This document shows, piece by piece, positions 1 through 11,213 of a stretch of 64,000 nucleotides of DNA (positions within the stretch are counted from its first letter, which is position 1; the number at the start of each line of letters is the position of its first letter). Position numbers and translations under genes: made by a program. The notes beneath the pieces were generated by a model. It searched no databases. It was not told the DNA's origin and was given only the letters and a program-made list of their open reading frames with translations. The DNA comes from Impatiens glandulifera (taxonomy: Eukaryota > Streptophyta > Magnoliopsida > Ericales > Balsaminaceae). The stretch covers positions 4,671,389-4,735,388 of the forward strand of contig NC_061864.1 of the NCBI RefSeq assembly GCF_907164915.1. The letters are read 5' to 3'.

Positions 1-515
1 TGTTTGTACCCAGTGATTCCAACCAACCACATTCTTCTTCTAAACTTCCTTGACAATTTCACTTTTCCACAAATGTTTTTTTTTCCTTATTTTTCTAATG
101 TTAACAGAATTATCGCTTAACGATAAACCTACTGATTTTAGCATTTTTAAGGGGTTTTATTGTGAGATTTAATTTAGGCTTTGTTTAATGTTAGATTATT
201 GAAAATAAGTTATTTACATTATTTTGAAAAAAACTAAAATAACGGTCTCCGGTTCACTTCTGTTACTCTGAACTTTATTGAACCGGTTCTCCATCTCAAA
301 ACCTATCTCCCATACATATTCTCTCTTTATACGTGGATGCTTCTCTCTATATCATACGCCTTTTCTTCCATTGTTTGGTTTGTTTGCTTGTTCATACGCC
401 ATTTCTCCCATTCCATTTGTTTCATTTTGTTGATTGTTACATTTCTTGAATTCCATCTCATTTCCCGTTTGGAAGTTTTGATTTTGGCGGCATCTGTTTC
501 TAATGAATTGTAAAT
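1..515. other. Upstream region of the MLO-like gene
   Basis: No gene is seen. The last 250 bases are pyrimidine-rich (CTCTCT and TTCC runs), as in plant 5' leaders, and should contain the promoter and 5' UTR of the gene starting at 516. No clear TATA box was singled out. Confidence 0.5.
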
Positions 516-3108
516 ATGACGGGAGGAGGAGAAGAAGGTGCGAGACAGCTCGATCAAACGCCAACCTGGGCAGTTGCTCTGGTTTGCAGTGTAATAGTCA
601 TCATCTCGATAGGGTTAGAGGAAGTTCTTCATCTGATTGGGGAGGTAATTTTGAATTTACATGTATCATCATCCGTTCTTATGGAGTTGCGATAGGGTTT
701 ATTCTCAGTTTTAGCTTCAAAAACTTGATATTAGTCCCCCAATCGATTATATAGTGGTTTGAAGAAAGGAAAAAGAAAGCTATGCTTGAAGCACTGGAGA
801 AGATTAAAGCTGGTAAGAGAATTGAACTAAAAGGCTATACGATTGGTTAATTGGAATTGAAAAATTAGTATTTCTGACATGTAGAACGATTATTATAACT
901 TGGCAGAGCTTATGATTCTAGGGTTCATTTCCCTTCTGTTGACATTTGGGCAAAAATACATTTCAAGAATCTGTATTCCTTACATAGCAGCCGATACAAT
1001 GTTGCCGTGCAACATTAAACAGTCTCCCCACCAACGTGGAACCCATCATGTTTTTCCGTTTAAGAACGAGCCACAACACAACCCTAGAAGGCTATTGTTG
1101 TATGATCATAGACTTTTATCAAGTGGAAGCCCTCCAAATGGCTGTAAGGCGGTAACTAACTCTGCAATCATCTCGTTTCCTTTTCTTTTCTTTCCGAGAG
1201 CTCTAGAAAGACTAACTAGCTAACTGAAAATCGTTTGTTCACAGGGACATGTTCCTATGATATCTATTGAGGCTTTACATCAACTGCATATCTTCATATT
1301 CTTCTTGGCTATTTTTCATGTTATATATAGTGCTATAACAATGACTCTTGGAAGAATGAAGGTAAGACAATGTATATTTCCTCTCAATTTCTTGCCATTT
1401 TGATAAATAGTTTATTAATATCATGCAGATTCGCTTGTGGAAGGAATGGGAACACGAAACTCAAAAGGAGAATGAAGCTAATGGTACTTACTTCTCCTCA
1501 TTTAAATCAAATTATTTTCAAATGAAACAACTTTTCTACTGTCTTACTTGCAGATCCTAAGAATTTCCGGCTTACTCATGAAACTTCGTTTGTCAAAGGC
1601 CACACAAACTTCATGACCCAAACACCTTTCCTCTTTTATGTTGTAAGGATCATATTACATTTGCAGGAATCATGAAATCCATTTATTTTTATCCAAGCAC
1701 CTTATGGCCTAATTGCAGGCATGTTTCTGTCGGCAATTCTTTAGGTCAGTTACTAAAGCTGACTACCTGTCCTTGCGCGAGGGATTCATATCTGTAAGTG
1801 AAAAAAGTGCTACAATTACAAACTATGAAGAATGCTAGGTTTAAAAAGAAATCAATGATCTTAATCTTTTAGGTTCATTTAGCACCTGGAAGTAAGTTTA
1901 ACTTCCAAAAGTATATTAAAAGATCGCTAGAAGACGATTTCAAAGTAGTTGTCGGAATCAGGTATCATGTTTCGTGTTCTTTTTGAAGTTTTTAGTAGAT
2001 TAATCAAACACAATTTGATTTCTTCATCTTCTTCTTCAGTCCACTGTTATGGACTTCTGCAGTACTATTCTTTCTATTCAATGTTGATGGTAAGTAGTAA
2101 CAATAATGTAAGTTTAATACTAAAAACAAAATAAATAAGGAGTAGTAGAAGGGTTGTCTTATTGGACTTTAATTTCTTTTCAGGATGGCAGGGTATGTTT
2201 TGGTTGTCCATGATGCCTTTAATTGTGAGATTTTTTTAGTTCAATATATGTATTTTTGTTACCATTTTACTTTGCAAATGATATAACTTGTACCTTATGA
2301 TAATTCTGATGGTAAAAGGTTACCTTATCCCTTGGAACAAAACTACAAGCAATCATAGCTAAGATGGCCATAGAAATACAAGAAAAACACGCCGTCGTTC
2401 AGGGAATACCACTTGTACAGGTCTCCGATAGGCATTTTTGGTTTGATCGTCCCAAACTAATCCTAAATCTCATACATCTTACCTTGTTTCAGGTATTTAA
2501 TTATCACCCATTTCATGTAAATAAGTGGTGAAAAACACTGACATTTCTCTTTTTCAATTCTATTATTATGTTGATTCAGAGTGCATTTGAGATTACCTAC
2601 TTCTTATGGATTTGGGTAAGACAGTCTCTTTCGTGGTCTATCTCGTTCGATTTGAGAGAATCTTATGTAAATTGTTTTTGTATTTTTGCAGTATGAATTC
2701 GGGCTGAGATCTTGTTTCCACAAGAACTTACCGCTTGTTCTAGCAAGAGTTTTTCTTGGGTAGGTTAATGAATTGGGTTCTTATTGTTTGTCTGATTTTT
2801 TTATCTAACAAAGAAAAAACATTTACTGACTGAACCAGGGTAGGAGTTCAAATTTTGTGCAGCTACATTACTCTTCCACTATATGCTCTCGTAACTCAGG
2901 TAGTACACCTCAAGTTATTTCATTTTTCTTGAATTGAAATGTTTTTTATTTGTAATTTCTTTTGTTTTTTCAAATCGAAAATTGTTAGATGGGATCAACC
3001 ATGAAGATTTCAATCTTCGATGAACAAACCTCCAAGGCACTCATGAATTGGCACAAAAACGCGATGAAGAAAAAGAACAGTCGAAAAAGTGATTCAACCA
3101 AACAATAG
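516..3108 (+). CDS. MLO-like seven-transmembrane protein (clade III-like), short C-terminal tail
   Basis: Exons: 516-644, 755-812, 907-1151, 1245-1361, 1429-1483, 1554-1642, 1719-1793, 1873-1961, 2040-2089, 2184-2224, 2319-2492, 2580-2615, 2692-2759, 2839-2899, 2989-3108. They join into an open frame of 468 residues. MLO proteins are plasma-membrane seven-helix proteins with calmodulin-binding tails; family members act in powdery mildew susceptibility, pollen-tube and root responses and calcium entry. Family landmarks seen: N-terminal TPTW with a following helix, the [12 protein letters not shown] helix, [45 protein letters not shown] and [18 protein letters not shown]. The loops resemble the AtMLO5/7-10 clade, by memory of the family. 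The calmodulin-binding segment is present ([13 protein letters not shown]), but the protein stops about 20 residues later, whereas most MLO proteins have a long cytosolic tail. The start is the first ATG in frame with the conserved N terminus. Confidence 0.93.
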
Positions 3109-4004
3109 GAATATATATATATTTATATATGTAATGTATATACAGCTATTGCCCTGCCCCCAATAGTTTAGCAAAATTTTGAATTATGTTTATTCCATTC
3201 CTAATTGTAATAATAGATAGTTTTATTTGTTAATTTAGACTAATTTATTTAGATAATACAGCAATTTATATCTGAAAAGTCATTAACTCAATGGTAAAAC
3301 TCAACTATAATATATATATATAAATTAAAAAATATTTCAATCCTCATTTTCATTTAACAATTTTGAAAGAATTTTATTTATTTATTTTTAAATAAATATG
3401 TTTGAATAAATAGGTTGGATATAAATAAAAAAATTTATCGTCAAATTATGACTCGTAAATGATGATTTTTATTAAAGTTATACAAAACGTGATTTTGTGT
3501 TAACGATTTTAAACATGGCTATTTCAGCTAATATTGATTATGCTAAAATTAAAATTTGATAATTAAATTAATGCCACGTATATTTTATTTATAGTTATGA
3601 CAAAATTTGTTTTGTTTAATTTTATGTAGTCTCAAATAATTAATTAAGATTGAAATGACAAAACCCAAATTAGCACTAACTCACTATTCGGCTTACAAAT
3701 AAATAAAAAGTAAAAATATATTAGAGTTTTATTTTTATTAAACAAAAAAATATTAAATTGTCAAAGAAATTATAGTAGCATATAAGAATTTTAATTTTGA
3801 TTAATAAAATATTATTAAAAGATCAGTGGAACTGGGAGATGCCCTCAAGGACTGTTCTCGGTCGAAGTCGTCCGTAGCGAACAGATTGGTTAGCTGCCTG
3901 CAGCTCGTTTCTTTCATTTACATTTCCGATTCTACTTCTCTCTCTCACTAGATTCTCATATTATTTTCATTCTTAGATCTGTGGATCAGCAACTTGTAGT
4001 GTCG
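3109..4004. other. Intergenic, MLO-like 3' end to OST1 promoter
   Basis: AT-rich spacer with no gene. The final 150 bases (about 3830-4004), more GC-rich and then pyrimidine-rich, are likely the 5' UTR of the gene starting at 4005. Confidence 0.5.
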
Positions 4005-7000
4005 ATGGGGAAGAAGAAGATGGCCATCCATTTCTCATTCTTTCTCTTGTCCATCGCCGCACTCTTGACCACTGCTCTCTCCGATCTGGTCATCTCTAAG
4101 CTTGATCGACGGGTAACTTTTACCTCCTTCTTTCTTTCTTCATCTTACCAATTCGATTACTGTATCATCTTCCATGTTCTACATGACTACTGATTAATTG
4201 CCATAAAACTTGATTTCACATTGTTCACCTGCAAGATCCTTGTTCTACATAAATTTTGATGTTCTATGATTCTCTTGGTGCAGATTGATCTTATTTCACA
4301 AACTGTACGTGTCACCTCAACACTGAAGGTGAGTGGGCATTACTTCCCTTTGTGTAATTTTAGTTTGATTTTTATAAAACGAAGTATCAAGTATAATTTT
4401 ATCTTACCTTGATATACATGATTCAGTTAATCCTTCCAATCTATTAGTATCAAGTTAAACTTATTTCACTCCTTGCAGATAGAGAACGCTGGAAGTGATT
4501 CTGTATCAGAAATATTATTGCCCTTCCCTAATTATCAGTCAAAGGACTTGGCATATTTATCTTCAGCTATTATTGAAGGAAAGGGAAAAACAAAAAGTTC
4601 CTCAGTTATTCTTCCCGTTGAAGTTGTGAATCCCCAAGGGATGCCTCCAGATTTGACATGGTACTCTGTATCTCTACCCAAGAGACTTGGAAAAGGGGAT
4701 ACTGTAACATTGGATGTTCTAGCTGTCTTTACCCACTCAATGAAACCGTTTCCTGAAAAAATCACCCTTTCTGAACACCAGCTAGTTGTATTCCAAGATA
4801 GTGGACATTATCTTTCTCCTTATTTGGTTAAGGCCCAATCCCTTGTTATAAAATTGCCTGCTAATGCTAAAATTGAGTCATTTACGAAACTTGAAAATAG
4901 CAAACAAGCAGGATCAGAGATTAAATATGGACCATATGAGAATCTTCCGTCCTTCTCATATTCACCGATTGTTGTTCATTTTCAAAACAATCAGCCCTTT
5001 GCCGTGGCTGAAGAGCTGATCAGAGAAATTGAAATTTCCCATTGGGGAAATGTGCAAGTGACAGAGTATTACAGCCTTGTTCATGGAGGTGCCAAAAGCT
5101 TAGGGGAGTTCTCCAGGTCTGTTCATAGGATCTTGGTGCACTGGAAGCTTTAGGCAGATTGTTCCAGTAATGTCTAATTCTTCAGTTTTCTGAAAAATTG
5201 CAGGTTGGAATATCAAGCTAGGCCTGATATAAGAGGTGCGTCATCGTTTAAGCGTCTCACTGCCAAATTGCCTCCAAGAGCTCATTCTATTTATTATAGA
5301 GATGAAATTGGCAATATCTCAACCTCAAATTTGTGGGGCGACTCTAAAAAGGTCAGAAATTGATACATGAGCAAAGAAAGCAGCAATTGCTCAACTTATG
5401 ACATTTTTCTTTGTTTTTACATACAGACACAACTGGAAATTGAACCTCGATTCCCAATGCTTGGTGGTTGGAAAACTTCTTTCACTATTGAATATGGTGT
5501 GCCACTCCAAGACTTCTTGTTCCAATCTGAAGGAAAACGTTTCCTTAACATAACCTTTGGATGCCCGATAAATGATCTGATCGTTGACAAATTGATTGTG
5601 AAGGTAAATGTTAGAGAGACTTTATAATATTTAACTGAATAGCACCACCACTAAAGTAAAAAAGGTGGAGATTGAATTCAACCAAGATAATAGAATTAAT
5701 CTTAGATTTGTTACACTATAGAGAGCCAAATCAGAGATGAATCTTAATTCTTGCAAAGAGAGATATAATGATGTTTAATGTTACTGAAGCTTTTGTGTTC
5801 ATTTCCTGCAATTCTCTTTCCATGTACACTATTTAATAAAAGAAACAAGCCAAATTATTCCTTTTGTCTCCTTATGAGTTGGAATATGCCTGTAAATTAG
5901 CACAGTTGAAAAAAGTTCCAAATGCTATTGTTGTTTCTGCTTTTATTTTTACTCAAATATATGAACATCTGTAGTAAATTGGATTTTCAATCAAAAGCAT
6001 TCTTAAAATAGCATTGACACACATCAATTTCATTGTTTATAGTAATTTGTTTCTCATTGACATCACTTGCTTCCAAATGAGCTAAATATTTTTAGTGGTA
6101 ATGATTCTTGTGTAGCTTCCTCATTGAACTATTCCAATGCAAATAATGTAGGTTGTTTTGCCTGAAGGATCAACAGAAATATCTGTTGCTGTCCCCTTTC
6201 CAGTGAATCAGTCATACGAGGTATTGTGAAATTGGGAAAATTATTGTTGGTGTTTCTTCTTCCATAACTGAATTCAAGATCTCCTGACAAATGCTCTTAT
6301 TCTTGTTGTACTGTTTGTGGTTTGCAGACTAAACTTTCCCACTTGGATATGGATGGCAGGCCAGTTGCTGTGCTAGAGAAGACAAATGCCGTGCTTGAGC
6401 ATAATCAATATTTCCAGGTCTGTTTTTTTATTCTGTATGAAAGACCTGGTATTAATATGTGATAAGAGTTTAGTGTACTAGATATTACATGTTTGAGGTG
6501 AAAACTCAATGAAATGTAAGACATTTTTTTTTTGAAAAGTTCAACTTTTCATTAAAATGAAAACGTTAGATGCGTTTTCATAGCAGAAGAGAGAGACACA
6601 TGGTATTTGTACAAAAGATAGAATGCACCACAAGGATCTCTCTCCTTAAGAACAATATTCTGCTTGTCAAGTCCATCTCATTAAATAGTTAACTTCTAGG
6701 GTAGTTTAATTTAAGTAGCGTTTTTGATAACACAACTTATCACTTAATTTAGTTTAATTTGATATAAGTGATTTAAAACCACTTAATTATTTAGATTCAG
6801 CTAAAAAATATGCTTAATTTGGTAAGCTATGAATGTCTTAAATCAGTAATCTAGTATGAACAGACAAAATATAAATTTAACTATTGAAAATTAATCAAAT
6901 TACTTCATTATAAAGCTTAAATATTTTTCTGACATTAGTTCCTCATTTATCAAATTGATTTTCATTTTGCTTTATTCAACACTTAAAATTTGATATTCAA

Positions 7001-7816
7001 CACTTAAAATTTGATATTCAACACTCTTAACACTTATATTTTCTTTATGTTTCAGGTTTACTACAAGTTCAACAGCTTTTCATTATTGAGGGAACCACTT
7101 ATGTTGATCTCTGGGTTCTTCTTCCTCTTCATCGCATGCATTGTTTATATGCACGCCGATTTAACAATTTCAAAATCATCTCCGTCTTATCTGGCAAAGC
7201 TGCAGTGGGATGAGGTGTATCATCAATTCTTTTTTACAATTTTTTTTTTTATATTTGACCTAACTGTCAGTATTATGTGAACTCAACACGATTGCCATTT
7301 CCCCAGGCTCAAACAGTAATTCAACAGATCCGAGATATCATTAGCCAAAGTTTGACAATCCATGATAAGCTAGAAGCATCTCTGCGCGATCTGTCGAGAA
7401 CAGGTGATGTCCAGTCTTGTAAAGCAGTCAGGAAAACCTCAGACGGTGTATTGAAAGAGTTTTCCAAAGAACTAAAGCCCTTGTTGGCCTTCTTGCATTC
7501 TTCTTCATCACATGCTTCTCAGATATTTCCCAAGGTCAGGAGGCCCTAGACTCTATCATTATTAATGAAAAATTGAAAACTTGAGAAAAAAAATTGAAAA
7601 CCATCTTTTCTTTTAATACTACAGGTAGAGGATTTAGTTACAAAGGAGAGGGATCTTCAAGAGAAGCTTATGTTAAAACACACAACAGTTGTGGATGGGT
7701 ATGAGAAGAAGACTAGTGGACGAGAAATGGAGAATAGGGTTGCTCCTATTCAGCAGAAGCTTACTGTTCTGAGGCAAGAGGTTGATGATCTACTCGATTT
7801 TATCGATGAGATTTAA
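4005..7816 (+). CDS. OST1: Ribophorin I: oligosaccharyltransferase subunit 1
   Basis: Exons: 4005-4112, 4284-4328, 4479-5116, 5204-5351, 5427-5603, 6152-6220, 6328-6417, 7056-7214, 7307-7534, 7625-7816; total 617 residues, the usual length of plant ribophorin I. It is a non-catalytic subunit of the ER oligosaccharyltransferase that transfers glycans to asparagines of nascent proteins. Residues 1-25 form a signal peptide (MGKKK then a long hydrophobic run). The lumenal ribophorin domain follows, with landmarks such as EIEISHWGNVQVTEYY, LPPRAHSIYYRDEIGNIS and DGRPVAVLEKTNAVLEHNQY. One transmembrane helix lies at about 440-460 (LMLISGFFFLFIACIVYM), followed by a coiled cytosolic tail. The ATG at 4005 was chosen because it opens the signal peptide. 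Introns 5 and 7 are long (about 550 and 640 bases). Confidence 0.95.
6977..7030. repeat. Short tandem repeat in OST1 intron 7
   Basis: A unit of about 21 bases (caacacttaaaatttgatat) occurs twice plus a partial third copy just before the acceptor of exon 8. Confidence 0.7.
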
Positions 7817-8626
7817 TAATAGACCGTCAGTAGGTAGCGACAATCCTTGTTTGTCTTTTCCCCATCAAATATGGACATCTTTTCGAGTCTTTACTTTCAG
7901 TTTTGTTCTAACTTATGGTTAAAAATATTAGATTTTAGAGTAGATAAACACTTTAAAACTGATGTCTCTCTGTTTTGGCTATTTTTTACAAGTTTTTTTT
8001 TTTTGGTTTTCTTGTGAATTGGCTTTGGCTGGTGAACTACACTTCTTTAGATACACTTAAAAAAGCTGATATATTATTGTTGCCATATTTTACTTTATGT
8101 TATTTACCTATCTTTTTTTAACCATTGTTGGTGATAGATATATCAATGGGTAGTAGAAAGAATTCACTATGTTTACCTTTAAGATGTGATTGAGAAATGT
8201 GGAATTTCATAATATTATAAAAATAAATGTTTTTATTTATTTTGTGTGTTAGATTAAGAGCATATATTTAAAATTTTAATTTTTAATTTTGAGAATTTGT
8301 GATCTTGATTGCATAATCGAACGTAAAATTCAAGGGTTTGAATCATGTGTTAATTTTTAAAGAAATATCAAACTCGGATCTTTTAAAAATCAGTTATACA
8401 TTTAAAACAATTAATAATTTTTATTATTTATTTATTTTTAATTAAATAGAACTATAAACCTCTCCATTTAAATTTTCAGTTTATGACCTGTTACTAAAAT
8501 GTAGTCTTTATTGTCTATATTTTAATATTTATTATTTTTTAAAACATTCAATATTAATTTTTAAAATATAATACTACAACTGAAAATTCAAAAAAAAAGT
8601 GTCACGTGTATTCTTTTTAGTGATTA
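7817..8626. other. Intergenic, OST1 3' side
   Basis: 3' UTR of OST1 for roughly the first 150 bases, then AT-rich sequence. No gene is seen. Confidence 0.5.
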
Positions 8627-8635
8627 ATAATTAAA

Positions 8636-9381
8636 GAAAAATGATAGAGAGCGCGACTTGAGACAGCTACTGGGAGCGCGATGCCTACGTGGTGTGCTTA
8701 TGTGGGTTGACTTCCTTTTATTAATTATTTTCTCTCTCCTATTATTAATAATTAGTTACTGGAGAGAAAATAATTAATCGTGAAAATAAAAATATTAGAT
8801 AAACATTTATTTATAAGTAATAAAACTAAAAAAATATTAATAAGTCAATATAAAAAAAAATAATAAAAAAAAGAAAAAAGAGGCCATAAAATTTGATAAA
8901 TAAATGAATTGAAAAGTCATAAAATAAAATAAAATAAAAATAAAAGAGATAAATTCATAATTCAACTAATCATTGATATTAATTAGGGTTTAGGGTTTAG
9001 AATTTAGTATTTAGGTTTTAAAATTTAGGATTTAGAGTTTAGGGTTTAAGGTTTAGGGTTTAGAATTTATTTAAACATATTATTAAAATATTTAATGTGA
9101 GAATTTGTTGTAAATTATTGATTTATTTTAACAGTTAGAGATAATAAATATCAAATAAATAAGTAAAATTATAATCGTGAGAATATTGATAAATGAGATA
9201 AATTAATTTGTAGAGATAGAGAGAAAAATTATTTAACAAGAGAAGAGAGAAATTAATTAATAAGAAGAGAGATAAAATAATTAATAAAAAGAGAATATTC
9301 TACCTGTCAACCCACGTAGCACACCACGTAGGCATCGCGCTCCCAGTCGCTGTCTCAGAGTCGCGCTCTCTATCATTCCTC
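8636..9381. mobile_element. Non-autonomous Mutator-like element (TIR-MULE/MITE) with 9-bp target duplication
   Basis: The two ends form a terminal inverted repeat of about 75 bases beginning GA[AG][AG]AATGATAGAGAGCGCG and ending near GTGGGTTGAC, with only a few mismatches. Weaker similarity continues inward through AATTATTTTCTCTC-type sequence. The element is flanked by an exact 9-base duplication, ATAATTAAA, at 8627-8635 and 9382-9390. A 9-base duplication with long inverted repeats is the established signature of Mutator-like elements. At 746 bases, with no open frame inside, it cannot move on its own. Confidence 0.85.
8983..9068. repeat. Degenerate telomere-type repeat (TTTAGGG)n inside the Mutator-like element
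   Basis: Several exact TTTAGGG/GGGTTTA units alternate with decayed ones (for example aatttag and atttagg) in tandem over about 85 bases. TTTAGGG is the standard plant telomere repeat. The tract lies inside the transposon at 8636-9381. Confidence 0.75.
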
Positions 9382-9706
9382 ATAATTAAATTAATGTTTG
9401 TAAAAAATAATATTAATTATAGTATGAGTTTATTTGCGACTTGCAATTTGTATATATATAAATTTTTTTTATAGCTGTGCTCAAGTTGCAAATAAAAATG
9501 ATAAAGTTTAAACTTAAAACATTTAATTACAATAATATTTATTTTATTTGAAATTATTAAACAAATAAAAGAAAATAAAAGTGAATTCTCTTTCTCTTTC
9601 TCTCTCTTGACAAGAACTTTAGGGGTTATTCTTATTTGGGGTTTCCGCCGGCGAAGATAGACAAAGAGATAGAGTTATAGAGATATAGAGAGAGAGATTG
9701 ATTGCA

Positions 9707-11213
9707 ATGGAGACCTCAATCAGATACAGTAGAGATTCCAGAGTTCTCAAGTTACACGCGAAAGAAAAACTTCCAATTGATTCCAACACCCACTTGCAGG
9801 TATCTCTTTCAAATCTCCTATCTTCAAAGTCCAATTCTTACTATTTCCTACTGATAGACATTTTTCTACGGTTTATTCTCCTTCAAGAGGGCAAAGTGCG
9901 CGACTTGAGTTGTTCTTTGACCTACTTGTTAGATTCTAGCTTGAATCTCTACGGTAACGGCTTAATGCTCTTGAATGTTTGAAATTGGACAGGTCCGCGG
10001 AGAGCTAGATACAAAATTTGGAGCCCCAACTTATGTAGATGCAATGCTAAGACATTTTAATCCAAATGTATGTCTTCAGTTCAATTTCATTCATTCAGTA
10101 CAAAAATTCTAACAATGTATCATATACATCTTTTGCAGTTAGCAGTAAACCTTGGTGTGGGATTACAGTATACCAAAATTGATAAACTCCGTTACACTGT
10201 GAGAGGAAAGAAGGCGTTTCCAGTTTCGGTTGATGGGTTAGTGAAGTTTAATGTCAAAGGGCAGTGTAATGTTGACAATGAGTTTAAAGAGGTTGGTGTC
10301 TGGTCTTTGCTTTTGGATGATGAATGAATTTTAAGTTTTATGCAAATATTTTTATCTCTTAGAATTACACCAATTCTTATGTTGTATGCTTTGGTATTTT
10401 TACAGAGGAAAGCAAAAGGAGCTGCGGAATTTTCCTTGACCATTCTGAATTTCAAAAAAGATCAAGATGTGAGGCTTAAAGTTGGATATGAACTCATCAA
10501 AAAGGCATGTGTTTCTTCATTTTTTATTTTTTTTTTCGAAATTTGACCCCTCGAAAGCAAACAAATAGGTTCATTTGTGAGTTACACATGTTTTATCTTC
10601 AACATAAACTGTTTCGATTGATTAAATCCTAACTACACTGGGTACAACAAGGTTAGTGTAATTAGTATATTAAGTTAGTGAGTTAGTAGCCTATAAGTAG
10701 TAGAGTAGGTATTATGAATGAAATAGTATTGAATCTGGATTATCTCATCTTCAAAGGCTTTTGGTCATTCGTTTCTCTTCTATAAATCCCACATCTCCAG
10801 GCTGATTGTTATAGTTTAGGTCCAACACTAACAGTTTGAGAAATGGTAGCACAAAAACAGTGATCTTGTTATTATTTTTTTTATATTTGCTCCCTTTTCT
10901 ATCATTAGAATATTTATTGAGGGCACGAGGCAGTGAAAACTGTTCCTTTGGCACTTTGTGGCTTGCATAACTCTTATGTATATTTGTTTCTATGAGAGTT
11001 GTGATGTTTTTATCATAACTGAAAACACTAAAACAGCCCATTTCTTCTATATCATCTTTCTACTTATCTCATTTTGATTACAACAAATATTTATTTGATT
11101 CTAAATAATTGTATATTTTGCATATTCAGCTTGCATACATGCAGATAAGGGAAAACAATTGGACTCTGAATGTTGATGCTAAAGGCGCATGGAATATCAG
11201 ATATGACCTGTGA
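9707..11213 (+). CDS. OEP21: Outer envelope pore protein 21, chloroplastic (anion-selective beta-barrel)
   Basis: Exons: 9707-9799, 9993-10067, 10139-10291, 10406-10504, 11130-11213; total 167 residues, matching the family length. OEP21 forms a rectifying, ATP-regulated anion pore in the chloroplast outer envelope that passes phosphorylated sugars. Landmarks: METS(I/L)RY start, [28 protein letters not shown](G/A)[21 protein letters not shown] and the terminal [14 protein letters not shown]...RYDL. As expected for a beta-barrel, there is no signal peptide or hydrophobic helix. The fourth intron has a GC donor (AAG|GCATGT); reading through it would replace the conserved C terminus with a low-complexity tail and a stop. 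It could correspond to either the A or B paralogue of other plants. Confidence 0.93.

Noticed and set aside
3981..4004. Possible N-terminal extension of OST1 upstream of the ATG at 4005
   Set aside because: The upstream frame opens with GTG rather than ATG. The ATG at 4005 gives a normal signal peptide.
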